Positions 8,581 to 16,934 of a DNA stretch of 64,000 bases are shown in pieces; the stretch's first letter is position 1; each line of letters begins with the position of its first letter. The stretch lies in assembly GCF_025215155.1 (NCBI RefSeq), contig NZ_JALHAM010000115.1; one strand, given 5' to 3'. The DNA is from Dryocola clanedunensis (GTDB taxonomy: Bacteria > Pseudomonadota > Gammaproteobacteria > Enterobacterales > Enterobacteriaceae). The position numbers and the translations under genes are program-made. The notes below the pieces were generated by a model, which was given only the letters and a program-made list of their open reading frames with translations, made no database searches and was not told the origin of the DNA.

Positions 8581-8616
8581 TCTTTTAGATGGAATATATA
8601 TGTGAAGCGTGAAAGC
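8581..8616 (+). repeat. Partial repeat copy preceding the third tRNA
   Basis: The first 34 bases (TCTTTTAGATGGAATATATATGTGAAGCGTGAA) repeat the beginning of copy 1, then the similarity stops. The following bases 8635-8650 (GTAGTAACCGCATAGC-like) repeat the spacer before the second tRNA. This points to unequal recombination between tRNA units. Confidence 0.7.
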
Positions 8617-8650
8617 TTAACAAAACTTCAAAAAGTAGTAACCGCATAGC

Positions 8651-8726
8651 GGGGCGTTAGCTCAGTTGGTAGAGCAGTTGACTTTTAATCAATTGGTCGC
8701 AGGTTCGAATCCTGCACGCCCCACCA
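8651..8726 (+). tRNA. tRNA-Lys (UUU)
   Basis: Third 76-nt Lys tRNA, identical in sequence to the second one (acceptor GGGGCGT, anticodon TTT, encoded CCA). Its 3' end runs directly into the second full repeat unit. Confidence 0.98.
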
Positions 8727-8865
8727 TCCTTTAGATGGAATACATATGTGAAGCGTGAAGGGTTTGAACCTGCAGCAGGTTCGAGTGGAGCGAAGCGACT
8801 CAGCGTTGCGTAGCAACGACCCGAAGGGTGAGGCCAAAGGCCGAATCATCCTGCACGCCCCACCA
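8727..8865 (+). repeat. tRNA-linked repeat, copy 2
   Basis: A 139-bp unit nearly identical to copy 1 and of exactly the same length, with the T arm halves at 8775-8784 and 8844-8865 split by the same 59-base insert. A short reading frame runs through it, but it is a by-product of the repeat and is not annotated as a gene. Confidence 0.85.
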
Positions 8866-8953
8866 TCCTTTAGATGGAATACATATGTGAAGCGTGAAGG
8901 GTTTGAACCTGCAGCAGGTTCGAGCGAAGCGACTCAGCGTTTACTACCCACCA
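8866..8953 (+). repeat. tRNA-linked repeat, truncated copy 3, with tRNA acceptor remnant
   Basis: Bases 8866-8940 repeat the first half of the unit, with a small internal deletion (TGGAG missing), then break off inside the T-loop insert. The next bases TACTACCCACCA (8942-8953) look like the end of a Lys tRNA of the first type (ACGACCCACCA), so a further tRNA was probably lost here. Confidence 0.7.
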
Positions 8954-8962
8954 AATTCAGAT

Positions 8963-8990
8963 AAAGGCGCCTCAATGGCGCCTTTATTGT
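8963..8990 (+). terminator. Rho-independent terminator of the tRNA-Lys operon
   Basis: AAAGGCGCC and GGCGCCTTT pair perfectly around a TCAAT loop and are followed by ATTGTTTT. It sits 10 bases after the last tRNA remnant. Confidence 0.85.
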
Positions 8991-9038
8991 TTTCCCCGCT
9001 AAAATTCCCCACGACAAAACATCCATAATTGGCTATCT

Positions 9039-9056
9039 TGTTTAGCATATAAAACA
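9039..9056. promoter_or_regulatory. Probable NadR operator of nadA
   Basis: TGTTTA-N6-AAAACA matches the NadR consensus TGTTTA-N6-TAAACA with one mismatch and lies 74 bases before nadA. NadR represses NAD synthesis genes when NAD is plentiful. Confidence 0.65.
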
Positions 9057-9129
9057 ATCCGCGCGTCCTGCAGCCTGTTGATGGCAAAAATGCGCTGATT
9101 TTGTTAAGCCTGTAAAACGAGATTGCCTG

Positions 9130-10191
9130 ATGAGCGTGATGTTCGATCCACAAACAGCGATTTATCCCTTCCCGCCAAAGCCGAAGCCACTTAGCGTCGA
9201 CGAAAAGCAGTACTATCGCGAAAAAATCAAACGCCTGCTTAAAGAGCGCAATGCGGTGATGGTTGCTCACTATTACACGGATCCTGAAATCCAGTCTCTC
9301 GCTGAAGAAACCGGTGGCTGTATATCCGATTCGCTGGAGATGGCGCGCTTCGGGGCAAATCATCCCGCTAAGACGCTTCTGGTTGCGGGCGTGCGCTTTA
9401 TGGGAGAGACAGCGAAAATCCTTAGCCCGGAAAAGACGGTTCTCATGCCGACGCTGAACGCCGAGTGTTCTTTGGATCTCGGGTGTCCTGTTGAGGAGTT
9501 CAGCGCCTTCTGCGACCAGCACCCTGACCGCACCGTCGTGGTCTATGCTAATACTTCGGCTGCGGTTAAGGCCCGAGCGGACTGGGTTGTCACTTCAAGT
9601 ATTGCCGTTGAGCTGATTGAGCATCTGGACAGCCTGGGTGAGAAAATTATCTGGGCACCGGATCGCCATCTTGGCAACTACGTGCAAAAACAGACCGGGG
9701 CAGATGTCCTGTGCTGGCAGGGCGCGTGCATTGTGCATGACGAGTTTAAAACTCAGGCGCTGGCTCGAATGAAGGGGCTATATCCTGATGCAGCCGTACT
9801 GGTGCACCCGGAGTCGCCGCAGGCAATCGTCGATATGGCTGATGCCGTAGGGTCTACCAGCCAGCTAATTTCGGCAGCGCAGGCGCTGCCTCATCAGCAG
9901 CTGATAGTGGCGACCGACCGTGGGATCTTCTATAAAATGCAGCAGGCGTGTCCGGGCAAGGAATTGCTCGAAGCGCCAACGGCAGGCGAAGGCGCAACGT
10001 GCCGCACCTGCGCGCATTGCCCGTGGATGGCAATGAACGGCCTTAAAGCTATCGCTGAGGGGCTGGAGCAGGGCGGAGTGGCTCATGAGATTCATGTGGA
10101 CTCAGCGTTGCGTGAGAGGGCTCTGGTGCCGCTTAACCGGATGCTGGACTTTGCCGCCGAACTGCGACGTTCGATTAAAGGCAACGCGTAA
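9130..10191 (+). CDS. nadA: Quinolinate synthase NadA
   Basis: NadA condenses iminoaspartate with dihydroxyacetone phosphate to quinolinate, the second step of de novo NAD synthesis. The 353-residue protein keeps the three cysteines that bind the [4Fe-4S] cluster, in the contexts AECSLDLGC (near 113), GACIVHDE (near 200) and CRTCAHCPW (near 297). It is six residues longer than E. coli NadA, at the C terminus (RRSIKGNA). pnuC follows after 23 bases, forming the usual NAD-supply operon. Confidence 0.98.
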   Translation: MSVMFDPQTAIYPFPPKPKPLSVDEKQYYREKIKRLLKERNAVMVAHYYTDPEIQSLAEETGGCISDSLEMARFGANHPAKTLLVAGVRFMGETAKILSPEKTVLMPTLNAECSLDLGCPVEEFSAFCDQHPDRTVVVYANTSAAVKARADWVVTSSIAVELIEHLDSLGEKIIWAPDRHLGNYVQKQTGADVLCWQGACIVHDEFKTQALARMKGLYPDAAVLVHPESPQAIVDMADAVGSTSQLISAAQALPHQQLIVATDRGIFYKMQQACPGKELLEAPTAGEGATCRTCAHCPWMAMNGLKAIAEGLEQGGVAHEIHVDSALRERALVPLNRMLDFAAELRRSIKGNA

Positions 10192-10214
10192 GGACATTAC
10201 GCTCAGGGGAAAAT

Positions 10215-10931
10215 ATGGATTTTTTTAGCACGCAGAACATTCTGGTCCACATTCCGATTGGGGCCGGGGGCTACGATTTATCATGGATTGAAGCGGTAGG
10301 CACGCTGGCCGGTTTGCTCTGTATCTGGCTTGCCAGCCTCGAGAAAATCAGCAATTACGCGTTTGGCTTAGTGAACGTCACGCTCTTTGCCATTATCTTC
10401 TTTCAAATCCAGCTATACGCCAGCCTGCTTTTACAGCTGTTCTTCTTCGTAGCGAACATTTATGGCTGGTACGCCTGGTCACGGCAAACCAACGATAACG
10501 AAACGGCGCTGCGCATTCGCTGGCTGCCGCTACCTAAAGCAATGGCCTGGCTTACAGTGTGCGTAGGGGCCATTGGTTTGATGACGATATTCATCGATCC
10601 CGTGTTTGCTTTCCTTACCCGCATCGCCGTTAACGTCATGAACGGGCTTGGCATGAACGTCACCATGCCGGAACTACAGCCGGATGCTTTCCCGTTCTGG
10701 GACTCCTGCATGATGGTCTTGTCCATCGTGGCAATGATACTGATGACGCGCAAATACGTTGAGAACTGGCTCCTCTGGGTGGTGATTAACGTGATAAGCG
10801 TGGTGATCTTCGCAAGGCAGGGCGTTTACGCTATGTCGCTGGAGTATATGCTGCTGACGTTTATCGCGCTGAACGGGAGCCGGATGTGGATTAAAAGCGC
10901 GCGGGAAAGAGGCTCCCACGCGCTGTCCTGA
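10215..10931 (+). CDS. pnuC: Nicotinamide riboside transporter PnuC
   Basis: A 238-residue membrane protein with about seven hydrophobic segments and the family motif NIYGWYAWSR. PnuC facilitates uptake of nicotinamide riboside, which is trapped by phosphorylation. It follows nadA on the same strand and probably shares its NadR control. It converges with zitB: the two stop codons are adjacent. Confidence 0.95.
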   Translation: MDFFSTQNILVHIPIGAGGYDLSWIEAVGTLAGLLCIWLASLEKISNYAFGLVNVTLFAIIFFQIQLYASLLLQLFFFVANIYGWYAWSRQTNDNETALRIRWLPLPKAMAWLTVCVGAIGLMTIFIDPVFAFLTRIAVNVMNGLGMNVTMPELQPDAFPFWDSCMMVLSIVAMILMTRKYVENWLLWVVINVISVVIFARQGVYAMSLEYMLLTFIALNGSRMWIKSARERGSHALS

Positions 10932-11864
10932 TCAATGATGATGGTGAGCATGGCCGCTATGGTCGTGCTCATTTAAATCGCAGTTCGGCCCTTCGCAGGG
11001 CTGATATTCCATCTGCACCGTGGCATGTTCAATCTGATATTCATGAGCCAGGAAATGATGAATCCTGCCCAATAGCGCGTCGTGATCGTGTGGGGGGATC
11101 ACCTGGACATGGAGTGTTATCAGCGGTTTTTCGCCCACCAGCCAGAGGTGAACATGGTGTACATTGCGCACTTCAGGAATACTGCGCGAAAGTTTTCGCT
11201 TCAGCGATTCAATATCAATTGCGCCAGGCGCCCCTTCCAGTAGCTCGTTCACGCTCTCTTTCAGCAGGCTCCAGGCACTGCGCAACACTAAGCATGACAC
11301 CAGAACCGAGAGTATGGGGTCAATCGGCGTCCAGCCGGTCCACAAAATAACCAGTGCAGCGACTATAGCCCCTACTGAACCCAATAAGTCACCCAGCACA
11401 TGAAGTGCCGCAGCGCGAACATTCAGGTTTTTCTCTTCGCTACCCCGATGCAAAATCCAGAAAGAAGCAATATTTGCCGCCAGCCCGGCAAACGCGACGA
11501 TTAGCATCATGCCACCCGCGACCGGCTGGGGCTGATAGAAACGCTGAATCGCCTCCCAGACAATGAGAATTGTGATGACGACTAAAGCAATGGCATTCAC
11601 AAACGCGGCAAGCGTCGTCAGGCGAAGCCAGCCAAAGGTGTGGCGTGTATTCGGTGGGCGGCGGGCAAACTGTACGGCGACGAGAGCCACCAGCAAAGCA
11701 GCGGCATCGGTGAGCATATGGCCCGCATCGGCAAGCAGGGCCAAAGAGCCAGAAACCAGGCCACCAATGACTTCCGCAACCATAAACAGCGTGGTAATAG
11801 CAAAAGCCCAGAGCAACCGACGGGCGTTAGTATTCTGAGGTGTATGTGAGTGTGAGTGAGCCAT
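10932..11864 (-). CDS. zitB: Zinc efflux transporter ZitB (cation diffusion facilitator)
   Basis: A 310-residue cation diffusion facilitator. It has His-rich tails (HSHSH at the start, HAHHHH at the end), about six membrane helices and the metal-site motifs ALLADAGHMLTD in helix 2 and LGDLLGS in helix 5. It exports Zn2+ in exchange for protons. I chose the ATG at 11864 (MAHSHSH), as in E. coli; an ATG four codons upstream is less likely because GGAAG lies just before 11864. Confidence 0.95.
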   Translation of the reverse strand: MAHSHSHTPQNTNARRLLWAFAITTLFMVAEVIGGLVSGSLALLADAGHMLTDAAALLVALVAVQFARRPPNTRHTFGWLRLTTLAAFVNAIALVVITILIVWEAIQRFYQPQPVAGGMMLIVAFAGLAANIASFWILHRGSEEKNLNVRAAALHVLGDLLGSVGAIVAALVILWTGWTPIDPILSVLVSCLVLRSAWSLLKESVNELLEGAPGAIDIESLKRKLSRSIPEVRNVHHVHLWLVGEKPLITLHVQVIPPHDHDALLGRIHHFLAHEYQIEHATVQMEYQPCEGPNCDLNEHDHSGHAHHHH

Positions 11865-11984
11865 GTCTTCCCGCAAGCAGAGTTAGCAATGCGGTAATTA
11901 TAACCCTGTCTCGTTCAACCTCTTGAATATAACCTTAAAAAAAAGGAGAGCTGTAGCCCTCCGGTTCATCCCACTGAGTCTGCA

Positions 11985-12353
11985 TTACTGGGTGGTACCA
12001 TCAGTTTTAGTATCCACATCGCTCCCGCTACCGGTTTCAACTTTTTTGTTCATATCCGGACAGCGGCCATCTTTGCACATGGTATTTTTATGGATCTCTT
12101 CTTTCGACATATTGTCGCCTGACATCGAACTGTTGTTGTCCGGATGCAGCATGGTGCCGGAGTTATTGACATTGTTCCCATCCACGCCTTTTGGCGCGAC
12201 ATTTTGATGGGCATCCGGCGCGACCTGGCCTGCTTCAGCGCTTGAGTTAGCCTGGCCATTATTTTGGCCCGCTGAATTGCTATCCGCAGCCAGAGCTGCA
12301 CCGCTTGCGACAGAGAGTGTTGCTGTTAAGAAAAGAGTGGCTAATTTATTCAT
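11985..12353 (-). CDS. ybgS: Small periplasmic protein YbgS
   Basis: A 122-residue protein with a signal peptide (to about residue 22, ALAAD) and a polar Asn/Asp-rich mature part. The C-terminal region contains the family motif CKDGRCPD and ends DVDTKTDGTTQ as in E. coli. The function is unknown. The ATG at 12353 has AGGAG upstream; a longer reading frame to 12398 would lack the signal peptide at its start. Confidence 0.92.
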   Translation of the reverse strand: MNKLATLFLTATLSVASGAALAADSNSAGQNNGQANSSAEAGQVAPDAHQNVAPKGVDGNNVNNSGTMLHPDNNSSMSGDNMSKEEIHKNTMCKDGRCPDMNKKVETGSGSDVDTKTDGTTQ

Positions 12354-12587
12354 CTTTGTGCTCCTGTTCTGTTCGTTATTGCTGGATAACTTTTCCAACA
12401 GTGCAAAAAACTACGGCGATCCACCCCGTTAAGGCAGAAAGAAATATCGATTACAGATATATGATCAGAATACAATTTTGAAGAACTGACATTTTTCAGA
12501 GTTAACATTAAAAATTGTAGCCCCGATCTCGCTTTTAGCCATGTTTTGCCGCTTAAAGAGGCGATTCCAGGAATATTCCGCCTGGAG

Positions 12588-12605
12588 TGTAAAAGCCCGT
12601 TTACA
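12588..12605. promoter_or_regulatory. TyrR box upstream of aroG
   Basis: TGTAAA-AGCCCG-TTTACA is a perfect match to the TyrR consensus TGTAAA-N6-TTTACA. It lies 70 bases before aroG. In E. coli, TyrR with phenylalanine represses aroG through a strong box at the promoter. The rest of the 321-base ybgS-aroG gap shows no gene. Confidence 0.9.
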
Positions 12606-12674
12606 CTTCAGGCGTGACGAGATAGATTGAAGGGATTGCTAATCTAATAAATTGTCTACTTCCCCGGAATTATC

Positions 12675-13727
12675 ATGAATTATCAGAACGACGACTTACG
12701 CATCAAAGAAATCAATGAACTCCTGCCGCCCGTAGCCCTGTTAGAAAAATTCCCGGCTACCGAAAAAGCAGCCCAGACGGTTTCACAGGCTCGCAGCGCG
12801 ATCCATAAAATCCTCAAAGGTAATGATGACCGCCTTCTGGTTGTGATCGGCCCTTGCTCTATTCACGATATTAAAGCTGCAAAAGAGTATGGCGCACGCC
12901 TGCTGACGTTGCGCGACGAGCTGAAAGGTGAGCTGGAAGTCGTGATGCGCGTCTACTTTGAAAAGCCGCGTACGACCGTAGGCTGGAAAGGGCTGATTAA
13001 CGATCCGCACATGGACAGCAGCTATCAAATTAACGAAGGGCTGCGTACTGCCCGTAAACTCCTGCTGGATATCAATGATTCTGGCCTGCCTGCTGCGGGT
13101 GAGTTCCTGGATATGATTACGCCGCAGTACCTTGCAGATTTGATGAGCTGGGGCGCAATTGGCGCACGCACCACGGAGTCGCAGGTTCACCGTGAACTGG
13201 CATCCGGTTTGTCCTGCCCGGTTGGCTTCAAAAACGGTACCGACGGCACCATGAAAGTCGCTATCGATGCGATCAACGCAGCGGGCGCACCGCACTGCTT
13301 CCTGTCCGTTACCAAGTGGGGCCATTCAGCTATCGTTAACACCAGCGGTAACGGCGACTGCCATATCATATTGCGCGGTGGTAAAGAGCCAAACTATAGC
13401 GCGGCGCACGTTGCACAGGTTAAACAAGATTTAGCCAAAGCTGGTCTGCCAGCTCAGGTGATGATTGATTTCAGCCATGCCAACAGCAGCAAGCAGTTTA
13501 AAAAGCAGATGGAAGTGGGCGAGGACGTTTGTCAGCAGATTTCCGGTGGCGATAAGGCCATTACCGGCGTGATGATTGAGAGCCATCTGGTGGAAGGAAA
13601 TCAGAACCTGGAGAGCGGCGAGCCGCTGGTCTATGGCAAAAGCGTTACCGATGCCTGCATCGGCTGGGAAGATACAGAAGTTATTCTGCGTCAGCTGGCT
13701 GCGGCGGTAAAAGCCCGTCGCGGTTAA
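12675..13727 (+). CDS. aroG: 3-deoxy-7-phosphoheptulonate (DAHP) synthase, Phe-sensitive
   Basis: AroG joins phosphoenolpyruvate and erythrose 4-phosphate, the first step of aromatic amino acid synthesis. The 350-residue length and the start MNYQNDDLRIKEINELLPP match the Phe-inhibited isozyme. Conserved class I motifs include VIGPCSIHD near residue 58, the catalytic-region EKPRT near residue 95 and SVTKWGHSAIV with the PEP-binding lysine. It lies alone between a TyrR box and a terminator shared with gpmA. Confidence 0.97.
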   Translation: MNYQNDDLRIKEINELLPPVALLEKFPATEKAAQTVSQARSAIHKILKGNDDRLLVVIGPCSIHDIKAAKEYGARLLTLRDELKGELEVVMRVYFEKPRTTVGWKGLINDPHMDSSYQINEGLRTARKLLLDINDSGLPAAGEFLDMITPQYLADLMSWGAIGARTTESQVHRELASGLSCPVGFKNGTDGTMKVAIDAINAAGAPHCFLSVTKWGHSAIVNTSGNGDCHIILRGGKEPNYSAAHVAQVKQDLAKAGLPAQVMIDFSHANSSKQFKKQMEVGEDVCQQISGGDKAITGVMIESHLVEGNQNLESGEPLVYGKSVTDACIGWEDTEVILRQLAAAVKARRG

Positions 13728-13743
13728 GCCGGTCAGCGGCAAC

Positions 13744-13775
13744 AAAAAAGGCGTGGATTGCTCCACGCCTTTTTT
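13744..13775. terminator. Bidirectional terminator between aroG and gpmA
   Basis: AAAAAAGGCGTGGA and TCCACGCCTTTTTT are perfect 14-base arms around a TTGC loop. The A and T runs on both sides allow it to stop the convergent aroG and gpmA transcripts. Confidence 0.93.
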
Positions 13776-13787
13776 ACATCTGGCGAA

Positions 13788-14540
13788 TTACTTCGCTTTA
13801 CCCTGGTTTGCCACGGCCGCGGCTTTTGCTGCGATTTCGTCAGCGTTGCCCAGATAGTAGCGTTTCAGCGGCTTAAAGTTCTCGTCGAATTCATACACCA
13901 GCGGTACGCCGGTTGGGATGTTCAGCTCAAGAATCTCTTCTTCGCTCAGGTTATCCAGGAACTTCACCAGCGCGCGCAGGGAGTTACCGTGCGCGGCAAC
14001 AATTACGCGCTCGCCGCTCTTCATGCGTGGCAGGATGGTTTCGTTCCAGTAAGGAATAACGCGGTCGATAGTCAGCGCTAGGCTTTCGGTGGTTGGCAGC
14101 TCTTTATCGGTCAGACTCGCATAGCGCGGGTCATGGCCCGGGAAACGCTCATCGTCGCGAGTCAGTTCTGGTGGGGTCACGGCAAAGCCACGACGCCATT
14201 GTTTAACCTGCTCGTCACCGTATTTTTCAGCGGTTTCGGCTTTGTTCAGCCCTTGAAGCGCGCCGTAATGACGTTCGTTCAGCTTCCAGGATTTTTCAAC
14301 CGGCAGCCAGGCCTGGTCCAGTTCATCAAGGACGTTCCACAGCGTGTGGATGGCACGTTTCAGCACGGAGGTATAAGCAAAATCGAAGGAGTAGCCTTCG
14401 TCTTTCAACAGCTTGCCTGCAGCTTTCGCTTCAGTTTTACCTTTCTCAGACAGATCTACGTCATACCAACCTGTGAAGCGGTTTTCGTTGTTCCACTGGC
14501 TTTCGCCGTGGCGAACCAGTACCAGCTTAGTAACAGCCAT
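13788..14540 (-). CDS. gpmA: 2,3-bisphosphoglycerate-dependent phosphoglycerate mutase
   Basis: A 250-residue glycolytic mutase that interconverts 3- and 2-phosphoglycerate. The LVRHGES motif gives the phosphorylated histidine at residue 11, ERHYGALQG holds the acid/base glutamate near residue 89, and VAAHGNSLRAL carries the second histidine near residue 184. Length and sequence are normal. A Fur-type operator lies directly upstream. Confidence 0.98.
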   Translation of the reverse strand: MAVTKLVLVRHGESQWNNENRFTGWYDVDLSEKGKTEAKAAGKLLKDEGYSFDFAYTSVLKRAIHTLWNVLDELDQAWLPVEKSWKLNERHYGALQGLNKAETAEKYGDEQVKQWRRGFAVTPPELTRDDERFPGHDPRYASLTDKELPTTESLALTIDRVIPYWNETILPRMKSGERVIVAAHGNSLRALVKFLDNLSEEEILELNIPTGVPLVYEFDENFKPLKRYYLGNADEIAAKAAAVANQGKAK

Positions 14541-14566
14541 AGTTAACTCCTTAATAGCCTGCGATT

Positions 14567-14585
14567 AATGATAACGATTATCATT
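14567..14585. promoter_or_regulatory. Fur box upstream of gpmA
   Basis: AATGATAACGATTATCATT is a 19-base near-perfect palindrome matching the Fur consensus GATAATGATAATCATTATC. It lies 27 bases from the gpmA start. gpmA is a known Fur target in E. coli, so iron control is likely here. Confidence 0.88.
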
Positions 14586-14716
14586 ATATTGCCGAGGGGC
14601 GACCTGCGGCAATCTAAACGTTTAACATAGCGAAAAAGAGCGTTAAGTGTAAGGCAGATGTGATGCAGTCGTTATTTTTTATGTTTTTTTGACGAGATAT
14701 TCAGCAACCGGCGCTG

Positions 14717-14740
14717 AAAAACCCTCTCCACAGGAGAGGG
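14717..14740 (-). terminator. Terminator of the gal operon
   Basis: On the minus strand CCCTCTCC-TGT-GGAGAGGG is followed by TTTTT, 10 bases after the galM stop codon. This is a standard rho-independent terminator. Confidence 0.88.
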
Positions 14741-14749
14741 CTAAGGAGA

Positions 14750-15790
14750 CTAGGCGGGAACAAACTCATACTCGGTGATGCTCAGATACTCTTCACCTGG
14801 CTGCAACCAGCAGTCAGGCTGCGGCCATTCCGCATGGTTCGGGCTATCCGGTAAAAATTCGCTTTCCAGCGCCAGGCCCTGATAAGCAGCGTAGGTGCCT
14901 TGCTCCCGCGCTGGCGTACCGTCCAGATAATTTCCGCTATAGAACTGCAGCGCAGGGGCGGAAGTGTAGACGCTCATCTTTAACTGATTATCACTTGACC
15001 AGACGTGTGCGGCGGGCTGGCTGACATCGCCTTTTGCCTGCAAGAGGAATGCATGATCGTACCCCTTAACCAGCGTCTGATCGTTATCGCTGAGGAAATC
15101 ATCCGCAATGGTTTTCGGCTGGCGGAAATCAAAGCTGTTGCCGATAACGCTTTTCAACCCGGCCTGCGGAATGCCGTTCTCATCCACCGGCAGGTAGCTG
15201 TCGGCAAAGAGCTGCAGGCGATGCTGACGCACGTCATGTTGTGCGCCATCCAGGTTGAAGTAAGCATGGTTGGTGAGGTTTACCGGACATGCCTTGTCAA
15301 CTTTCGCGCGGAACTCAATGGCGATACGGTTATCTTCCGTCAAAGAGTAGCGCGCGGTGGCACGAAAATCACCGGGGAAACCCTGGTCGCCATCTTGCGA
15401 ATCGAGCGTATAGAGGACTTCCTGCTCGTTCTGGCGCACGATGCGCCAGCGGCGTTTATCGAACCCGTCTGGTCCGCCGTGCAGCTGATGCTCACCCTGG
15501 TTCGGGGTAAGTGCAATCGTCACACCCTCGCGGACCAATTTGCTGTTTGCGATACGGTTCGCATAACGTCCTACCGTCGCGCCCAGATAAGCGGACTGGA
15601 TCAGATAATCTTCTGGCGTTTCGCAGCCCAGCAACGTTTCGCGTACGGTACCGTCTTTCATCGGTACACGGCAGGAGAGCAGCGTTGCGCCCCAGTCCAT
15701 CATGGTGACGACCATCCCCGCACTGTTGCGCAGGGTGGAGATGCGGAACGGCTGCCCGTCTGGTGCCAGCTGAGGCGTCTCCTTTAGCAT
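14750..15790 (-). CDS. galM: Galactose-1-epimerase (aldose mutarotase)
   Basis: GalM interconverts beta- and alpha-galactose so that GalK can use the alpha form. The 346-residue protein has the family length, the N-terminal motif MVVTMMDWGATLLS, the catalytic-region HGGPDGFDKRRW and NLTNHAYFNLDG histidine segments and the FLPDSPNHAEWPQP motif near the C terminus. Its ATG overlaps the end of galK by 7 bases, making it the last gene of galETKM. Confidence 0.98.
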   Translation of the reverse strand: MLKETPQLAPDGQPFRISTLRNSAGMVVTMMDWGATLLSCRVPMKDGTVRETLLGCETPEDYLIQSAYLGATVGRYANRIANSKLVREGVTIALTPNQGEHQLHGGPDGFDKRRWRIVRQNEQEVLYTLDSQDGDQGFPGDFRATARYSLTEDNRIAIEFRAKVDKACPVNLTNHAYFNLDGAQHDVRQHRLQLFADSYLPVDENGIPQAGLKSVIGNSFDFRQPKTIADDFLSDNDQTLVKGYDHAFLLQAKGDVSQPAAHVWSSDNQLKMSVYTSAPALQFYSGNYLDGTPAREQGTYAAYQGLALESEFLPDSPNHAEWPQPDCWLQPGEEYLSITEYEFVPA

Positions 15791-16932
15791 TGTCCTGTCC
15801 CCTCCGATGCCTTGCAGACATAGAAAGTTTCTTTGATACCGGTTTTCGCTTCGTACCGATCGGCCACGGCTTTCTGAACCGCGGAGACAAGGTCTTCAGG
15901 AATCAACGCCACGATGCAGCCGCCAAATCCACCGCCGGTCATTCGCACGCCGCCTTTGTCGCCAATGGTCTCTTTGACAATCTCAACGAGGGTGTCGATC
16001 TGCGGAACGGTAATTTCGAAGTCATCACGCATTGACGCGTGGGATTCCGCCATTAGCTGACCCATACGCAGCAGATCGCCTTTCGCCAGCGCGTCTGCGG
16101 CTTCCACGGTACGGATGTTTTCGGTCAGCACGTGGCGTACGCGTCTGGCGACGACCGGGTCCAGCTCGTGAGCGACTTCATTGAATTTTGCCAGCTCCAC
16201 GTCACGCAGGGCTTTCTGGCTGAAGAAACGCGCCCCAGTTTCACACTGCTGGCGACGAGTGTTGTACTCGCTGCCCACCAGCGTACGTTTGAAGTTGCTG
16301 TTGATGATCACCACCGCCACGCCTTTCGGCATAGACACGGCTTTAGTTCCAAGCGAACGGCAGTCGATCAGCAGAGCGTGATCTTTCTTGCCCAGCGCGG
16401 AGATAAGCTGATCCATGATGCCGCAGTTGCAGCCAACAAACTGATTCTCTGCTTCCTGACCGTTAAGCGCCAGTTGAGCGCCATCCAGCGACAGGTGATA
16501 AAGCTGCTGGAAGACTTTACCGACGGCCACTTCCAGAGAGGCTGATGAGCTAAGCCCCGCGCCCTGCGGCACATTGCCGCTGATCACCAGATCGGCACCG
16601 CCAAAATTTTTATCGCGCTTTTGCAGGTGCTTCACCACGCCACGCACGTAGTTTGACCACTGCTGGGTATCGTGGCTGAGAATGGGTTTATCGAGGGAAA
16701 ATTCGTCGCTCTGGTTATCGTAGTCCGCGGCAATCACGCGCACGATGCGGTCGTCACGTTTGCCGCAGCTGATTACCGTCTGGTAATCAATGGCGCAGGG
16801 CAGCACGAAACCATCGTTATAGTCGGTGTGCTCGCCAATCAGGTTCACGCGGCCCGGTGCCTGGATGGTCAGCGGGGCAGAGTAGCCAAAAGTATCGGCG
16901 AAGATCTGCTGGGTTTTATCTTTCAGACTCAT
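15784..16932 (-). CDS. galK: Galactokinase
   Basis: GalK phosphorylates alpha-D-galactose at C1 in the Leloir pathway. The 382-residue GHMP kinase shows the galactose signature APGRVNLIGEHTDYNDG near residues 25-41, the ATP-binding VPQGAGLSSSASLEVAVG motif and the C-terminal MTGGGFGGCIVAL motif. It starts two bases after the galT stop and overlaps galM. All three GHMP motifs are intact. Confidence 0.98.
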   Translation of the reverse strand: MSLKDKTQQIFADTFGYSAPLTIQAPGRVNLIGEHTDYNDGFVLPCAIDYQTVISCGKRDDRIVRVIAADYDNQSDEFSLDKPILSHDTQQWSNYVRGVVKHLQKRDKNFGGADLVISGNVPQGAGLSSSASLEVAVGKVFQQLYHLSLDGAQLALNGQEAENQFVGCNCGIMDQLISALGKKDHALLIDCRSLGTKAVSMPKGVAVVIINSNFKRTLVGSEYNTRRQQCETGARFFSQKALRDVELAKFNEVAHELDPVVARRVRHVLTENIRTVEAADALAKGDLLRMGQLMAESHASMRDDFEITVPQIDTLVEIVKETIGDKGGVRMTGGGFGGCIVALIPEDLVSAVQKAVADRYEAKTGIKETFYVCKASEGTGQC

Positions 16933-16934
16933 TT

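Noticed and set aside
8755..8964. A 69-codon open frame running through the tRNA-linked repeats
   Set aside because: It is built from the repeat unit and the tRNA 3' end and has no ribosome site of its own; the same reading would appear after any copy of the repeat.
15005..15787. A 260-codon antisense frame opposite galM
   Set aside because: galM is intact with all motifs; the antisense frame has no recognisable domain.
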